A DNA stretch of 64,000 nucleotides, from assembly GCF_001590965.1 (NCBI RefSeq), contig NZ_BCTW01000010.1:1-64000 (forward strand), read 5' to 3'. The DNA comes from Novosphingobium lentum NBRC 107847. Lineage in GTDB: Bacteria > Pseudomonadota > Alphaproteobacteria > Sphingomonadales > Sphingomonadaceae. Shown piece by piece: positions 36,484 to 45,780 of the stretch. The position numbers and the translations under genes are program-made. The notes below the pieces were generated by a model. That model had not been told where the DNA came from and made no database searches. It saw only the letters and a list, made by a program, of their open reading frames with translations. The number at the start of each line of letters is the position of its first letter. The stretch's first letter is position 1.

Positions 36484-37733
36484 CCACCCGCTCTCCGATC
36501 TGGCACCCGTTCACCCAGCATGGGCTGGAAGAACCGATCCCGCTGGTCACCCGTGCCGAAGGGGCCGCGCTGTTGACCGCCGACGGGCGCCGCGTGATCG
36601 ATGCGATCTCGAGCTGGTGGGTGACCACCCACGGCCACGGCCATCCGCGCATCGCCGCCGCCATTGCCGATCAGGCATCGCGGCTCGACCAGATCATCTT
36701 CGCCGGATGGACCCACGAACCGGCGGAGACACTGGCGCGCGATCTGGTGGCGATGATGCCGCCGGCCCTGCCCCACGTGTTCTTTTCGGACTCGGGATCG
36801 ACCGCGGTCGAAGTCGCGCTGAAAATGGCGCTGGGGTTCTGGGCCAACCGCGGATCGCCGCGCCACCGCATCCTCGTGATGGAGCACAGCTATCACGGCG
36901 ACACCATCGGCGCGATGTCGATCGGAGCGCGCGGGGTGTTCAACCGCGCCTACAGCCCGCTGCTGTTTGACGTTGCCACCATCCCGTTCCCTGCGCCGGG
37001 CCAAGAGCAGACGACATACGATGCGCTGGCCGCCGCCTGTGCCGCGCCCGACGCCGCCGCGTTCATCGTTGAGCCGCTGATCCTGGGCGCGGGCGGGATG
37101 CTGGTCTATCCACCCGCCGTGCTGGCCGAAATGCACCGCATCTGCGCCGCGCTTGACGTGCTGTTCATCGCCGACGAAGTGATGACCGGGTGGGGCCGCA
37201 CCGGCACGCTGCTGGCCTGCGAACAGGCGGGCGTGGTGCCCGACATCCTGTGCCTGGCCAAAGGACTGACCGGCGGCGCGATCCCGCTGGCGGTGACGCT
37301 GGCCAGCGATGCCATCTATGACGCGCACTATTCGACCGACCGCGCACTGCAGTTCTTCCATTCCTCCAGCTACACCGCCAACCCGATCGCCTGCGCCGCC
37401 GCCAACGCCAACCTGGCGATCTGGCGCGAGGAGCCGGTGCGCGAGCGGATCGCCACGCTGGTGGAGCGGCAGGCGGCGATGCTGGCGCGGCTGGCGACCT
37501 TGCCGCGCGCCACCAACCCGCGCCAGTGCGGCACGATGATTGCCATCGACATCGCGGTGGCGGATGGCGCGGGCTACATGGCCGATATTGCCCCGCGCCT
37601 GCTCGCCCACTTCCGCGAGGCCGACGTGCTGCTGCGCCCGCTGGGCAACACTGTGTACGTGATGCCGCCGTACTGCATCGAGGAGGCGGACCTCGCGCGG
37701 ATCGAGGCGGTTATCGGCGAGGTGACTGGCTGA
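36480..37733 (+). CDS. bioA: Adenosylmethionine-8-amino-7-oxononanoate aminotransferase
   Basis: Class III PLP aminotransferase that converts KAPA to DAPA with SAM as the amino donor. The 417 residues show IWHPFTQH at the start, SSWWVTTHGHGHP, VFFSDSGSTAVEVALKMA, the PLP aspartate in FIADEVMTGWGRTG and the lysine in CLAKGLTGG. The start overlaps bioD as ATGA. Last gene of the operon, followed by a dispersed palindrome. Confidence 0.96.
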   Translation: MTTRSPIWHPFTQHGLEEPIPLVTRAEGAALLTADGRRVIDAISSWWVTTHGHGHPRIAAAIADQASRLDQIIFAGWTHEPAETLARDLVAMMPPALPHVFFSDSGSTAVEVALKMALGFWANRGSPRHRILVMEHSYHGDTIGAMSIGARGVFNRAYSPLLFDVATIPFPAPGQEQTTYDALAAACAAPDAAAFIVEPLILGAGGMLVYPPAVLAEMHRICAALDVLFIADEVMTGWGRTGTLLACEQAGVVPDILCLAKGLTGGAIPLAVTLASDAIYDAHYSTDRALQFFHSSSYTANPIACAAANANLAIWREEPVRERIATLVERQAAMLARLATLPRATNPRQCGTMIAIDIAVADGAGYMADIAPRLLAHFREADVLLRPLGNTVYVMPPYCIEEADLARIEAVIGEVTG

Positions 37734-37743
37734 GAAAATCCGT

Positions 37744-37820
37744 CGTCCCGGACTTGATCCGGGACCGCTCGCCCTCAAGCGCATGTTCGCCAGCGGTCCC
37801 GGATCAAGCCCGGGACAACG
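37744..37820. repeat. Dispersed palindrome, family C
   Basis: Arms GTCCCGGACTTGATCCGGGA and TCCCGGATCAAGCCCGGGAC pair almost fully around a 32-base centre, between the convergent bioA and glycosyltransferase genes. It likely acts as a bidirectional terminator or mRNA 3' stabiliser. Confidence 0.8.
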
Positions 37821-37826
37821 CAAACT

Positions 37827-39005
37827 TCACGCCACCGCCACAGCAGGCCGTGCCACCATCGCTTCGTAGGCGGCGAACAACTTGGCGAAGTGATCGTCCA
37901 GGCTTTCCACCAGCGGCGCGGCGGCCACGGCGCGCGAGCGGGCACGGCCGACACCGCCGGTGATGAAGCGGTCGATCGCGCTGGCGAGCGAGGCGGTCGA
38001 GCAGGCGCGGAACAGCTCGCCCTGGCCGGGTACGAACTGATCGGCGGCGCCACCTTCGTCGGGTACGATCAGCGGCAGTCCGCTGGCTTTGGCCTCCGCC
38101 GCGACCATGCCGAAGGTTTCCGCTTCCGCGCCGTGGATCAGCGCATCGGCGCTGGCGAGGATGATCGCCAGCTCGTCGCGATCCCGCACCGGGGCGCCGA
38201 AGTGAACGTGCGGGTTGTGCGCGGCCGCGCGCAGCAGGCGCGAGCGATAGCGCCCCTCGCCCAGCAGGACGAGGCCGACTTCGTGCTTCATGCCCGCCGC
38301 CGTCACCGCCTCGATCACCATCGGCCAGCGCTTTTCGGGCGCATGGCGGCCCAGCCCGAGCAGCAGCGTGGCCGTGGGCGGAAGATCGCACCGTGCGAGC
38401 AGCCGTGCGCGCAAGCCTTCGTCGCGCAACTGCGGCGAGAACAGGCCCGGCTGCACGCCCATCGGGATAGTCGTGACTTTGTCCATGCCGCCCGCGATCA
38501 GCCGCTGCGACAGGCTGTTGCTGGCGCTGACGACGATGTCATATTCGGCATCGAGCCTGCGCAAGTGCCGCCAGAACCAGTCGAAACTGCGGTCGATCGC
38601 CGCGCGCGAGGCGAACGGGCCGAACCAGCGATAGGCATAAGCCGCCAGCGGATCGGCGTGCATCACCAGCGCGCGCAAGGCGTGGCCCTGCCAGCGCGAG
38701 ACCATGCCCGGGCTGGCCCATGGTGAGGACACTTCGACCACATCGGGCTCCAGCCGGTCGAGCAGCGCGTGCAGCGCCGGTTCGTCCTTGAAGTAGTGAT
38801 AGCGCCGGTCGAGCGGAAACTTGGGGCCGGTCACGGTCAGGATGCAGCCGCCGTCATCCTGCGCGATCAGGTTGTCGCTTTCGCCGGGCGCGACCACGAT
38901 GATCTCGTGCCCCAGCTTGCGCGCGGCGCGGACCTTGCGTTCGACGTAGGTTTTCACCCCGCCACCATGCGGCGTATAGAACGCGCAGATATCGACGATG
39001 CGCAT
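37827..39005 (-). CDS. GT4-type glycosyltransferase
   Basis: GT-B fold glycosyltransferase of 392 residues. Start MRIVDICAFYTPHGGGVKTYVERK is the GT4 acceptor domain; the donor domain has LLGLGRHAPEKRW, VLLGEGRYRSRL and the HGAEAETFGMVAAEAKASG motif with the EX7E-type acidic pair. Sugar and acceptor are unknown. Its ATG overlaps the stop of the upstream membrane protein gene, so the three genes at 37.8-40.9 kb likely form one envelope glycan operon. Confidence 0.9.
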   Translation of the reverse strand: MRIVDICAFYTPHGGGVKTYVERKVRAARKLGHEIIVVAPGESDNLIAQDDGGCILTVTGPKFPLDRRYHYFKDEPALHALLDRLEPDVVEVSSPWASPGMVSRWQGHALRALVMHADPLAAYAYRWFGPFASRAAIDRSFDWFWRHLRRLDAEYDIVVSASNSLSQRLIAGGMDKVTTIPMGVQPGLFSPQLRDEGLRARLLARCDLPPTATLLLGLGRHAPEKRWPMVIEAVTAAGMKHEVGLVLLGEGRYRSRLLRAAAHNPHVHFGAPVRDRDELAIILASADALIHGAEAETFGMVAAEAKASGLPLIVPDEGGAADQFVPGQGELFRACSTASLASAIDRFITGGVGRARSRAVAAAPLVESLDDHFAKLFAAYEAMVARPAVAVA

Positions 39006-40039
39006 CAGCTACGGCTCCGTTCGGCGAGCAGTCCGGATATGCCGAGCGAGGCACCCACCAGCAGGTGCGTACCCAGGATCAAGCTGGCGACCAGCGCGAT
39101 CGCCTCGACGATCGGGGTGTTCGCGCCGACCAGCACGGCCGCCAGCCCGGCGAACGCCACGTCCTTGTTGGGCAGGAACGGCAGCCGCCACAGCAACTGG
39201 CGCAAGGTCGACAGCAGCAGCCACGTCTGCAGCGCGACCACGGGCAGCAGCAAATGCCACATCACCGCCGCCAGCAAGGTCGCCGCGACGATGCGCAGGG
39301 CATGCAGGCCGGTCACGAACCACAGTTCGTTGCGCGGCAGCGAGAACAGCTTGTTGCGAAACACGGTGACGACCAGCGACGAGGCCAGCACGAAGATAGC
39401 CGACCACACGAACGCGCCGCTGTTGACGCCCAGGTTCAGCGATCCGAACAAGGGCGCGGACACCACCACCAGCAGCAGCGTGAACACGTTGCCCACCATC
39501 GCGGACAGGATCGCCACGTCCTTTACCGCACCGAACGGCGCGGCGGCGATATGCGTGTTGCGCTTGGCCCAGGCGTAGAAATAGACCTCACCCAGATAGC
39601 CCAGCAGCAGCTCGTTGCTGACCATCTTGCGCAGCAGCGCGGCAAACCCTTCGACCGGCAGGTTCCACAGCTTGCGGAAGATCACCCATTCGGAGATCGG
39701 CCCGGCCAGGTAGCTGGCCGCGAACACCAGCCAGAACAGCGGATGGCGCGGCATCATCGCAAACAGCGAGGCGAAATTCAGGTCACGCAGCTGCCACGCG
39801 ACCGCGAGCAGGAACGCGATCGAAACCAGCGGCCCCGCCAGCCGCGCCAGGCTGCGCCCGCTTTCGAGCAGCGGCTGGGGATCGACCATGCGCGCGGTGT
39901 CGAGTGCGGGATCGGCCCCAGCCCAGTCGTTGCGGGCCCAGCCATCAGCGGTGACCGCAGGGGCGCCGCGTTCGCTTGTCATCACGAGAGGTTCCTGTTC
40001 ATTCCGGTCGTATTGCGCGTCATGCCAGAGGTCGTTCAT
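39005..40039 (-). CDS. Flippase-like integral membrane protein
   Basis: The 344 residues have a soluble N-terminus of about 65 residues and then about eight hydrophobic segments, with RKMVSNELLLGYLGEVYFYAWA and FLPNKDVAFAGLA. The layout resembles the lysylphosphatidylglycerol synthase TM / UPF0104 group, but I could not confirm the family. It lies between the deacetylase-like and glycosyltransferase genes and is coupled to both by overlapping start/stop codons (ATGA and TGATG), so it probably moves or handles their lipid-linked product. Confidence 0.75.
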   Translation of the reverse strand: MNDLWHDAQYDRNEQEPLVMTSERGAPAVTADGWARNDWAGADPALDTARMVDPQPLLESGRSLARLAGPLVSIAFLLAVAWQLRDLNFASLFAMMPRHPLFWLVFAASYLAGPISEWVIFRKLWNLPVEGFAALLRKMVSNELLLGYLGEVYFYAWAKRNTHIAAAPFGAVKDVAILSAMVGNVFTLLLVVVSAPLFGSLNLGVNSGAFVWSAIFVLASSLVVTVFRNKLFSLPRNELWFVTGLHALRIVAATLLAAVMWHLLLPVVALQTWLLLSTLRQLLWRLPFLPNKDVAFAGLAAVLVGANTPIVEAIALVASLILGTHLLVGASLGISGLLAERSRS

Positions 40040-40905
40040 GCGGCACCGCCGACGGGCGCCTGCACCAGATCGCCATAGCGCGCGGCGCGGTGGGTGGGGG
40101 TGAGCGCGGCCACGGCGCGGTCGATGCTCGCGAGGATCTCAGGCACGCCGGTATCGCCGGGATGCACGCCGATGCGGGCAACGGCGGAGCGGTGCAGCAC
40201 CGGGCCAAGCGCGCGCGCGGCGAGGAGCGAGGAGGCAATCCGCGCGGGGCTGCGGCTGGCCCAGGTCAGCACCGGCCCGCGCGCCAGCACCCGGCCCGAT
40301 CCGGGTTGCCACACTTTCCAGTGATCTTCGGCCAGCGCGAAGCGGTTGTCGGCCAGCGCGGCCAGCGCGCCTTTGCCATAAAGCCAGGCGGGCGCGATGA
40401 AGCCGGCGGCGGGGCGCCCGGTGATGTCTTCGATCAGCTGGCGGCCATCGGCCATGCGCGCGGCGGCGGCCTCGCGGTCGAGCCCGAGGAATTCGCCCTC
40501 GCCCGCGGTCATGTGGCTGGCCTTGAGCCGCGACAGCAGCCCGCGATGGCGGGCGGTGTCGCGGTGGAAAAACCCGTGAACGAAGATGTCCGAGCCGGCG
40601 TCGGCCCAGCCGCGCAGCCGGGTCGCGAACGCCGATCCGGCCAGCAGCGGCGCTTCGCCCCAGTGATTGGGCACCACCAGCAGCGCCAGCTTGCCCGCAG
40701 GCGCATGGCGCGACAGCCGGTCACGCAACTGATCGACCGCGCTTTCGAAACGCGGCCCGACGTCGTGGATCGACAGCAGCAGGCGGCGGTCGGACAACGC
40801 GCGCTCACCACGCGCGAACAGGCGCGCGCCCGCGCCGTGGCGCGGACCCGATGCATCGCGGTCGCCGGGATCTAGCCTGGCGCGTGCAACTTGGCCCTGG
40901 TTCAA
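40036..40905 (-). CDS. DUF2334 polysaccharide deacetylase-like protein
   Basis: The frame holds the DUF2334 domain: LLLSIHDVGPRFE with the metal-type His-Asp, HWGEAPLL, FVHGFFHRD and GFIAPAWLYG. This family belongs to the carbohydrate esterase 4 fold. The start is not clear: no ATG lies before the domain, and TTG at 40903-40905 or TTG at 40795-40797 (LSDRRLLLSIHD) are candidates; the latter gives a typical family length of 253 residues. First gene of the three-gene cluster. Confidence 0.8.
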   Translation of the reverse strand: MNQGQVARARLDPGDRDASGPRHGAGARLFARGERALSDRRLLLSIHDVGPRFESAVDQLRDRLSRHAPAGKLALLVVPNHWGEAPLLAGSAFATRLRGWADAGSDIFVHGFFHRDTARHRGLLSRLKASHMTAGEGEFLGLDREAAAARMADGRQLIEDITGRPAAGFIAPAWLYGKGALAALADNRFALAEDHWKVWQPGSGRVLARGPVLTWASRSPARIASSLLAARALGPVLHRSAVARIGVHPGDTGVPEILASIDRAVAALTPTHRAARYGDLVQAPVGGAA

Positions 40906-41225
40906 TCAACCCGTCCTGTGTTCCCGCATGAGACGCCAGCACCGATGGATTACCCCAGTCCGGATCCCTACGAACCGGGCCACCATCGCCGCCTTGCACG
41001 ACATCTTCATGACGTTGCCGCCCCATCGGCCATCGGGGATAAACCCCGGCTGAACCGATCCGACGGTCGAAAACGCCAGCGGCCCCTACAGGAAATCCGC
41101 AATCTTGGGAATGTGGCAGAAAGGGCGCAGTCGGCGCGCATCGCACCGGCCCGCAATACACCGGCGCAACTGCGGTGCTTCGGGGCTGTCGTCCGATCGC
41201 CGCGCGGCGCCTTGCGCCGGTTACT
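40906..41225. other. Intergenic region without a recognised gene
   Basis: The 320 bases between the lacI-type stop and the DUF2334 gene hold no convincing gene, RNA or long repeat. The promoter of the three-gene envelope cluster should lie here on the minus strand, but I could not place it. Confidence 0.5.
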
Positions 41226-42290
41226 TCAGGCTACGGTCGAGGCGACCGCCGCGACACCCATGCGCAGGCTGCTGCCGCGCACGATCAGCGCCACCGGCAC
41301 GCGCTGCCGCCCGGGCGATTGCCCTTGCAGGATCTGCAGCAGCCCGTCGACCAGCATGTCACCCGCCTCGCTGAACGCGGGTTCCACCGTCGTCAGCGGC
41401 GGCGAGGCGTGCGCGCCGTGGCGGATGCCGTCGAACCCGGCCACCCCCACCCGGCCCGGTACCGCGATGTCGCGGCGGCGCAGTTCATCCAGCACGCCCA
41501 GCGCGATCAGGTCGCACACCACGTAGATCGCGTCGAACGCCGTGCCGCCTTCGACCAGCGCCGCCGCCGCACGACGCCCCTGTTCCTCGCGCGGCAGGCC
41601 TTCCTCGATCGACTGGAACGCGGGCTCCAGCCCGGCATCGCGCATCGCAGCGACAAAGCCCTCGTACCGCTCGGTAAACTGGCGCTGCGGCGAAACGTGC
41701 GAGCCGACGCAGGCGATGCGGCGATAGCCTTGCGCGATGAGGTGTTCGGTCGCCAGCCGCGCCCCGCTGGCATTGTCCGACCGCACCCATTCCAGCTCGT
41801 CGAACGGCGAGCCCCAGCAGATCGTCGGCACGCCGCCATCGGCGCGCTGGCGGAATTCGGACCACGCAGCGCGGTTCTCGGTCGTGCCGATCACGATCAG
41901 CCCGTCGGCCTGCCCGCGCTCGACATAGCGCGCCGTGGCCGGACCCGGCCCGTCGTGGAATGACACCAACGTCTCGTAACCCTTGGCCGACGCCGCCGCG
42001 CACACCGATCCGAGCAGCGCGAAGTAGAACGGGTTGATGTCGCGCGATCCTTCCTCGGCGCGGCACACCACCACCACCGCCAGCGTGCCGGTGCGCCCGG
42101 TGCGCAGCCGCACCGCATTCTGGTTGGCGACATAGCCCAGCCGCTCCGCCGCATCGGCAATGCGCAAGCGCGTGGCTTGCGAGATGGAAGTATCGCCCGC
42201 CAGCGCGCGCGACACGGTCGACTGGTTAACGCCCGCCGCGTCGGCCACATCGAACATCGTGACCGGGATGACCCGCTTCGCTCCCACCAC
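41226..42290 (-). CDS. LacI family transcriptional regulator
   Basis: A 354-residue repressor-type protein. The helix-turn-helix is at about 12-32 (MFDVADAAGVNQSTVSRALAG), followed by the hinge RLGYVANQNAV and a periplasmic-binding-like effector domain. The start is GTG at 42288-42290 or 42285; ATG of MFDVADAAG would truncate the HTH. Last of the four minus-strand genes that include the transporter, the fused E1 and the malonyltransferase-like gene, so it may control them. Effector unknown. Confidence 0.9.
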   Translation of the reverse strand: MVGAKRVIPVTMFDVADAAGVNQSTVSRALAGDTSISQATRLRIADAAERLGYVANQNAVRLRTGRTGTLAVVVVCRAEEGSRDINPFYFALLGSVCAAASAKGYETLVSFHDGPGPATARYVERGQADGLIVIGTTENRAAWSEFRQRADGGVPTICWGSPFDELEWVRSDNASGARLATEHLIAQGYRRIACVGSHVSPQRQFTERYEGFVAAMRDAGLEPAFQSIEEGLPREEQGRRAAAALVEGGTAFDAIYVVCDLIALGVLDELRRRDIAVPGRVGVAGFDGIRHGAHASPPLTTVEPAFSEAGDMLVDGLLQILQGQSPGRQRVPVALIVRGSSLRMGVAAVASTVA

Positions 42291-42346
42291 GTCCGTCGTT
42301 CCCCCAACGTTGCGCAGCGCTACCTAGCCGCAATGCCGGGCTTTCG

Positions 42347-43363
42347 CTAGCGCGCGACGATGGCGCGCTGCGCGGCCCGTCCCAGCGCGACCAGGAACGG
42401 GTCGTGCGCCGCGCGGGCGGCAAAGGCGGCCTTGTCGGCCATGCCCTGCCAGTCCATCGCCACGAGCGTCTGCCCGACGGCGCCGCCCAGCGTTTCGCCC
42501 GGGCCGAGCAGGACCACGCGCGACGGCGCGAACTCGCGGATCGCCACGGTCAGCGCGCATGTGAAATCGTAGGTCGAAAGGATCTGCGCGCCGAACGTAT
42601 AGTCCCACAGCACGCCCGGATCGGTGGCACAGGGCCGCCAGATCGCGCCGCGCCCGTCGATCAGCGGGACATGTGGCTGGCCAAACCACGATGCAGGCAG
42701 GCTTGCGCGCGCGGCTTGCGCACTCGCCGCCATCAGCGGGGTGTGGAAGGGCCCGTGCCCCGCCAGCCGCAGCGGCGGTCGGGATAGCGGCGGCAGGTCG
42801 GCCAGCGCAGCGTCGAGCGCGGCGGGCGCGCCCGCCACCACCAGCATCCCGCCCAGCTCGATCGAGCGGAACGCCCCGTGGCGGAGAAGCGCGGCATCGA
42901 CGGCTTCGCGCAATCCCGGATCGACGCGCCAGTCCTCGCCCGCCAGTACCAGCACCGCCTGCCCGCCGGGTTCGTGGCGCTGCGAATTCATGCCCATGGC
43001 ATCGGCAATGGCAAAGCCCTGCTCGCCTGAAACCGCCCCGGCGCAGGCGAGCGCGGTGTACCAGCCCATCGAATTGCCGGTGACCGCGACCACCTCGAAC
43101 CGCTCGGTGTCGAGGGCGAGGAAATCGAGGTACGACGCGGCGTAGATCAGCGGCGCCGCGACATCGCCGCGCAAGTGGAGCGCGGGCTGGAAGGTGGCCG
43201 CGCCATCGAGTTCGGTGAGCGTCGGCGTGCCGTTGGCGGCGCGAAAGGCGTCGAACGCGGCCAGTTCGGGACGACCGGCGTGGTGGCGGGCAAGGTATCC
43301 CAGTTCGGTCGCGTTGTACGTGCCGCGCCCGGGGCAGACGACGAGGACGGGTTCCCGGGTCAT
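42347..43363 (-). CDS. Malonyl-CoA:ACP transacylase-like protein
   Basis: The 338 residues match the FabD acyltransferase fold: nucleophile elbow GNSMG with Ser98 (usually GHSLG), and GHGPFHTPLM with the catalytic His207. The usual PGQG start motif reads CPGRGTY. It is not near other fatty acid genes and follows the fused E1 gene with a repeat between them, so it may use a different acyl group or carrier. This differs enough from housekeeping FabD that I do not give the symbol. Confidence 0.75.
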   Translation of the reverse strand: MTREPVLVVCPGRGTYNATELGYLARHHAGRPELAAFDAFRAANGTPTLTELDGAATFQPALHLRGDVAAPLIYAASYLDFLALDTERFEVVAVTGNSMGWYTALACAGAVSGEQGFAIADAMGMNSQRHEPGGQAVLVLAGEDWRVDPGLREAVDAALLRHGAFRSIELGGMLVVAGAPAALDAALADLPPLSRPPLRLAGHGPFHTPLMAASAQAARASLPASWFGQPHVPLIDGRGAIWRPCATDPGVLWDYTFGAQILSTYDFTCALTVAIREFAPSRVVLLGPGETLGGAVGQTLVAMDWQGMADKAAFAARAAHDPFLVALGRAAQRAIVAR

Positions 43364-43387
43364 GTCGCCCCCGCCCGATATCACCCC

Positions 43388-43474
43388 ACCCCGCTCATGC
43401 TGAGCTTGTCGAAGCATGCTCGCGACCGTCGGGATGCGGCCTACATCCTTCAACAGGCTCAGGATGAGCGGGGT
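43388..43474. repeat. Dispersed palindrome, family B
   Basis: ACCCCGCTCATGCTGAGCTT at the left and AGGCTCAGGATGAGCGGGGT at the right are inverted arms, between the fused E1 and malonyltransferase-like genes. Confidence 0.75.
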
Positions 43475-43505
43475 TAGGCGGGATGCTGGAAGGACGGAAC
43501 AAGAT

Positions 43506-45704
43506 TTACCCACTCACCAGCTCCAGCGCCGCCGCGACAATCGAATCGCGGCTCGGCAGCGTCAGCGTCGCGGCGCGGGCGAGCGGGATGAAGCTGTCGG
43601 TCGCCGCGATCCGCGCCACGCGCTTGCCCGGCGCGCGGGTCGCGAACAGCGCCATCAGTGCTTCGCTTTGCGAGCCGGTCACCCGGCATTCGTCGACGAT
43701 CAGCACGCGGTCGCACGGGGCCGCCGCCGCCAGCAGCGCGTCTTCGGCCAGCGGGGCGAGCCAGCGCAAGTCGATGACCCGCGCGGCCACGCCCTGTTCG
43801 GCGAGCAGCTTTTCGGCCTGCCGCGAATAGAACACGCCGTTGCCGTAAGTGACGATGGCCAGATCGGTGCCCGCGCCATGCTGGCCGATCTCGCCCAGTC
43901 GAATGGCACCCGCGCCCGGCGCCTGATACGCACTGGTCCACTGCCCGTCGCCTTCGGCATGGAGGTCGCGGGTCATGTACAGCGCGATCGGTTCGACGAA
44001 CACGACCACGCGCTGTTCCTCGTCCGCCAGCCGCACGCATTCGCGCAGCATCGCCACCGCGTCGCGCCCGTTGGAGGGCACCGCCAGCACCACGCCGGGG
44101 ATGTCGCGGAAGACGGCAAGGCTGTTGTCGTTGTGGAAATGCCCGCCGAAACCCTTCTGGTAGGGCAGCCCGGCGATCCGCACGACCATGGGGTTGGTGA
44201 ATGCGCCATTGGAAAAGAACGACAGCGTCGCCGCCTCGCCGCGGATCTGGTCCTCGGCATTGTGGACATAGGCGAGGAACTGGATCTCGGGGATCGGCAG
44301 CAGCCCGTTGTGCGCCGCGCCGATCGCCAGCCCGAGGATCGATTGTTCGTCGAGCAGCGTGTTGATCACCCGCGCCGATCCGAACCGCTGGTGCAGCTTG
44401 GCGGTGGCGTTGTAGACCCCGCCCTTGGGGCCGACATCCTCGCCGCAGACGATCGCGTTGGGGTGTGCCAGCAGCAGGTCCGCCAGCGCCCAGCTGATGA
44501 GGCGCGCCATGTGCTGAGGCTTGTCGATCTGCGCCGCGTCGCTGGCGAACAGCGCGGCGCGTTGGGCCGGCGTTGGCATCGGACGGGCGGGCAGGTTGCG
44601 TTTGGGCGGAACGATGCTGGCCATGACCGCTTCTGCGGTTTCCAGCTTGGGTCGGTGGATCGCCAGTTCGGCCTGCCGCGCCAGCGTCGCCTCGATCGTG
44701 TCGTAAGCCTCGCGGATTTGCGCGGCAGTCATCACGCCTTCCTCGATCAGCAGCGCCGCGCTGGCGAGCAGCGGGTCGCGCGCCTCGTCGCGGCGGATGT
44801 GTTCGCGGCTGAGGTACACGCCTTGCGCGTCCGAACCGGCGTGGCCGTAAAGCCGCACGGTCTTCATGTGCAGGAACACCGGCTTGCGCCTGACCCGAGC
44901 GAACTCGACCGCCTCGGCCGCGCCGCGCCACGCATCGACCAGGTCGCAGCCGTCGCAGGCGATGTAGTGCAGGCCCGCGCGGTTCGAAAAGTTGGCCTCT
45001 ATCCATCCGGTCGGCGTGCGCGTGGAAATGCCGATGCCGTTGTCTTCGCACAGGAACACGATCGGCATCGGCGTGCCCTGGAACGCGGCCCACGCGGCGG
45101 TGTTGAACGCACCCAGCGCGGTCGAATGGTTGGCCGAGGCATCGCCGAAGCTGGCCAGCACCACGCCATCGGGGCTGAGCGGGGTGTCGGTCACGCCGAT
45201 GCGCCGAGCGATGCCGATCGAAAACGCCGCGCCCACCGCCTTGGGCAAGTGGCTGGCGATCGTGCTGGTCTGCGGCGGGATCATCAGCGACTTTGAGCCG
45301 AGCACCTTGTGCCGCCCGCCCGAGATCGGGTCTTCGGCCGACGCGGCGAAGCTCAGCAGCATGTCCCACGTCGGGTTCTCGCCCGGGACGCGGCCCGCGC
45401 GGTGCAGCTGGAACGCGGCGTCGCGGTAGTGGAGGAACGCGATGTCGTCGATGCGCAGCGCCTCGGCCAGCGTGGCGTTGCCTTCGTGGCCCGAACTGCC
45501 GATGGTGTAGAACCCCTCGCCCCGGCCCTGCAGCGTGCGCGACAGGCGGTCCATCTGGCGGCTGGTCATCTGGCTGTGGAACAACGCGGCGGCGCGTGCC
45601 GGCGCAAGCCCCACGTCCGCCAGCCCCAGATTTGAGCGGCGCCGCAGCGTCCCGCCGTCCAATGCGGCAAGGAACTGCTCGTGGACCTGCTGCGCGGCGT
45701 CCAT
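43506..45704 (-). CDS. Fused alpha-beta 2-oxoacid dehydrogenase E1 (TPP)
   Basis: Thiamine diphosphate enzyme of 732 residues that joins the E1 alpha domain (residues 1-370) and E1 beta domain (about 400-732) in one chain. The alpha part has FLHYRDAAF and the TPP/Mg motif FGDASANHSTALGAFN followed by CEDNGIG; the beta part has CGEDVGPKGG, DEQSILGLAIGAA and the transketolase C-domain VIDLRWLAPL. Such fusions act on branched-chain or related 2-oxoacids. No E2 or E3 gene is nearby, so the complex partner is unknown. The ATG at 45702-45704 follows a GTG at 45705. Confidence 0.88.
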   Translation of the reverse strand: MDAAQQVHEQFLAALDGGTLRRRSNLGLADVGLAPARAAALFHSQMTSRQMDRLSRTLQGRGEGFYTIGSSGHEGNATLAEALRIDDIAFLHYRDAAFQLHRAGRVPGENPTWDMLLSFAASAEDPISGGRHKVLGSKSLMIPPQTSTIASHLPKAVGAAFSIGIARRIGVTDTPLSPDGVVLASFGDASANHSTALGAFNTAAWAAFQGTPMPIVFLCEDNGIGISTRTPTGWIEANFSNRAGLHYIACDGCDLVDAWRGAAEAVEFARVRRKPVFLHMKTVRLYGHAGSDAQGVYLSREHIRRDEARDPLLASAALLIEEGVMTAAQIREAYDTIEATLARQAELAIHRPKLETAEAVMASIVPPKRNLPARPMPTPAQRAALFASDAAQIDKPQHMARLISWALADLLLAHPNAIVCGEDVGPKGGVYNATAKLHQRFGSARVINTLLDEQSILGLAIGAAHNGLLPIPEIQFLAYVHNAEDQIRGEAATLSFFSNGAFTNPMVVRIAGLPYQKGFGGHFHNDNSLAVFRDIPGVVLAVPSNGRDAVAMLRECVRLADEEQRVVVFVEPIALYMTRDLHAEGDGQWTSAYQAPGAGAIRLGEIGQHGAGTDLAIVTYGNGVFYSRQAEKLLAEQGVAARVIDLRWLAPLAEDALLAAAAPCDRVLIVDECRVTGSQSEALMALFATRAPGKRVARIAATDSFIPLARAATLTLPSRDSIVAAALELVSG

Positions 45705-45780
45705 CACCGCGATCCGGTTACAATTGCGATCATCTGCAGCCCCCTAGCGCAATCCGGATCGCAAGGCGACAGGCGCGCGT

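Noticed and set aside
40891..41526. 211-codon plus-strand frame across the gap before the DUF2334 gene
   Set aside because: Its second half is antisense to the lacI-type gene, it has no ribosome binding site and low-complexity composition.
43416..45296. Plus-strand frame opposite the fused E1 gene
   Set aside because: Antisense to a gene with clear TPP motifs; no domain of its own.
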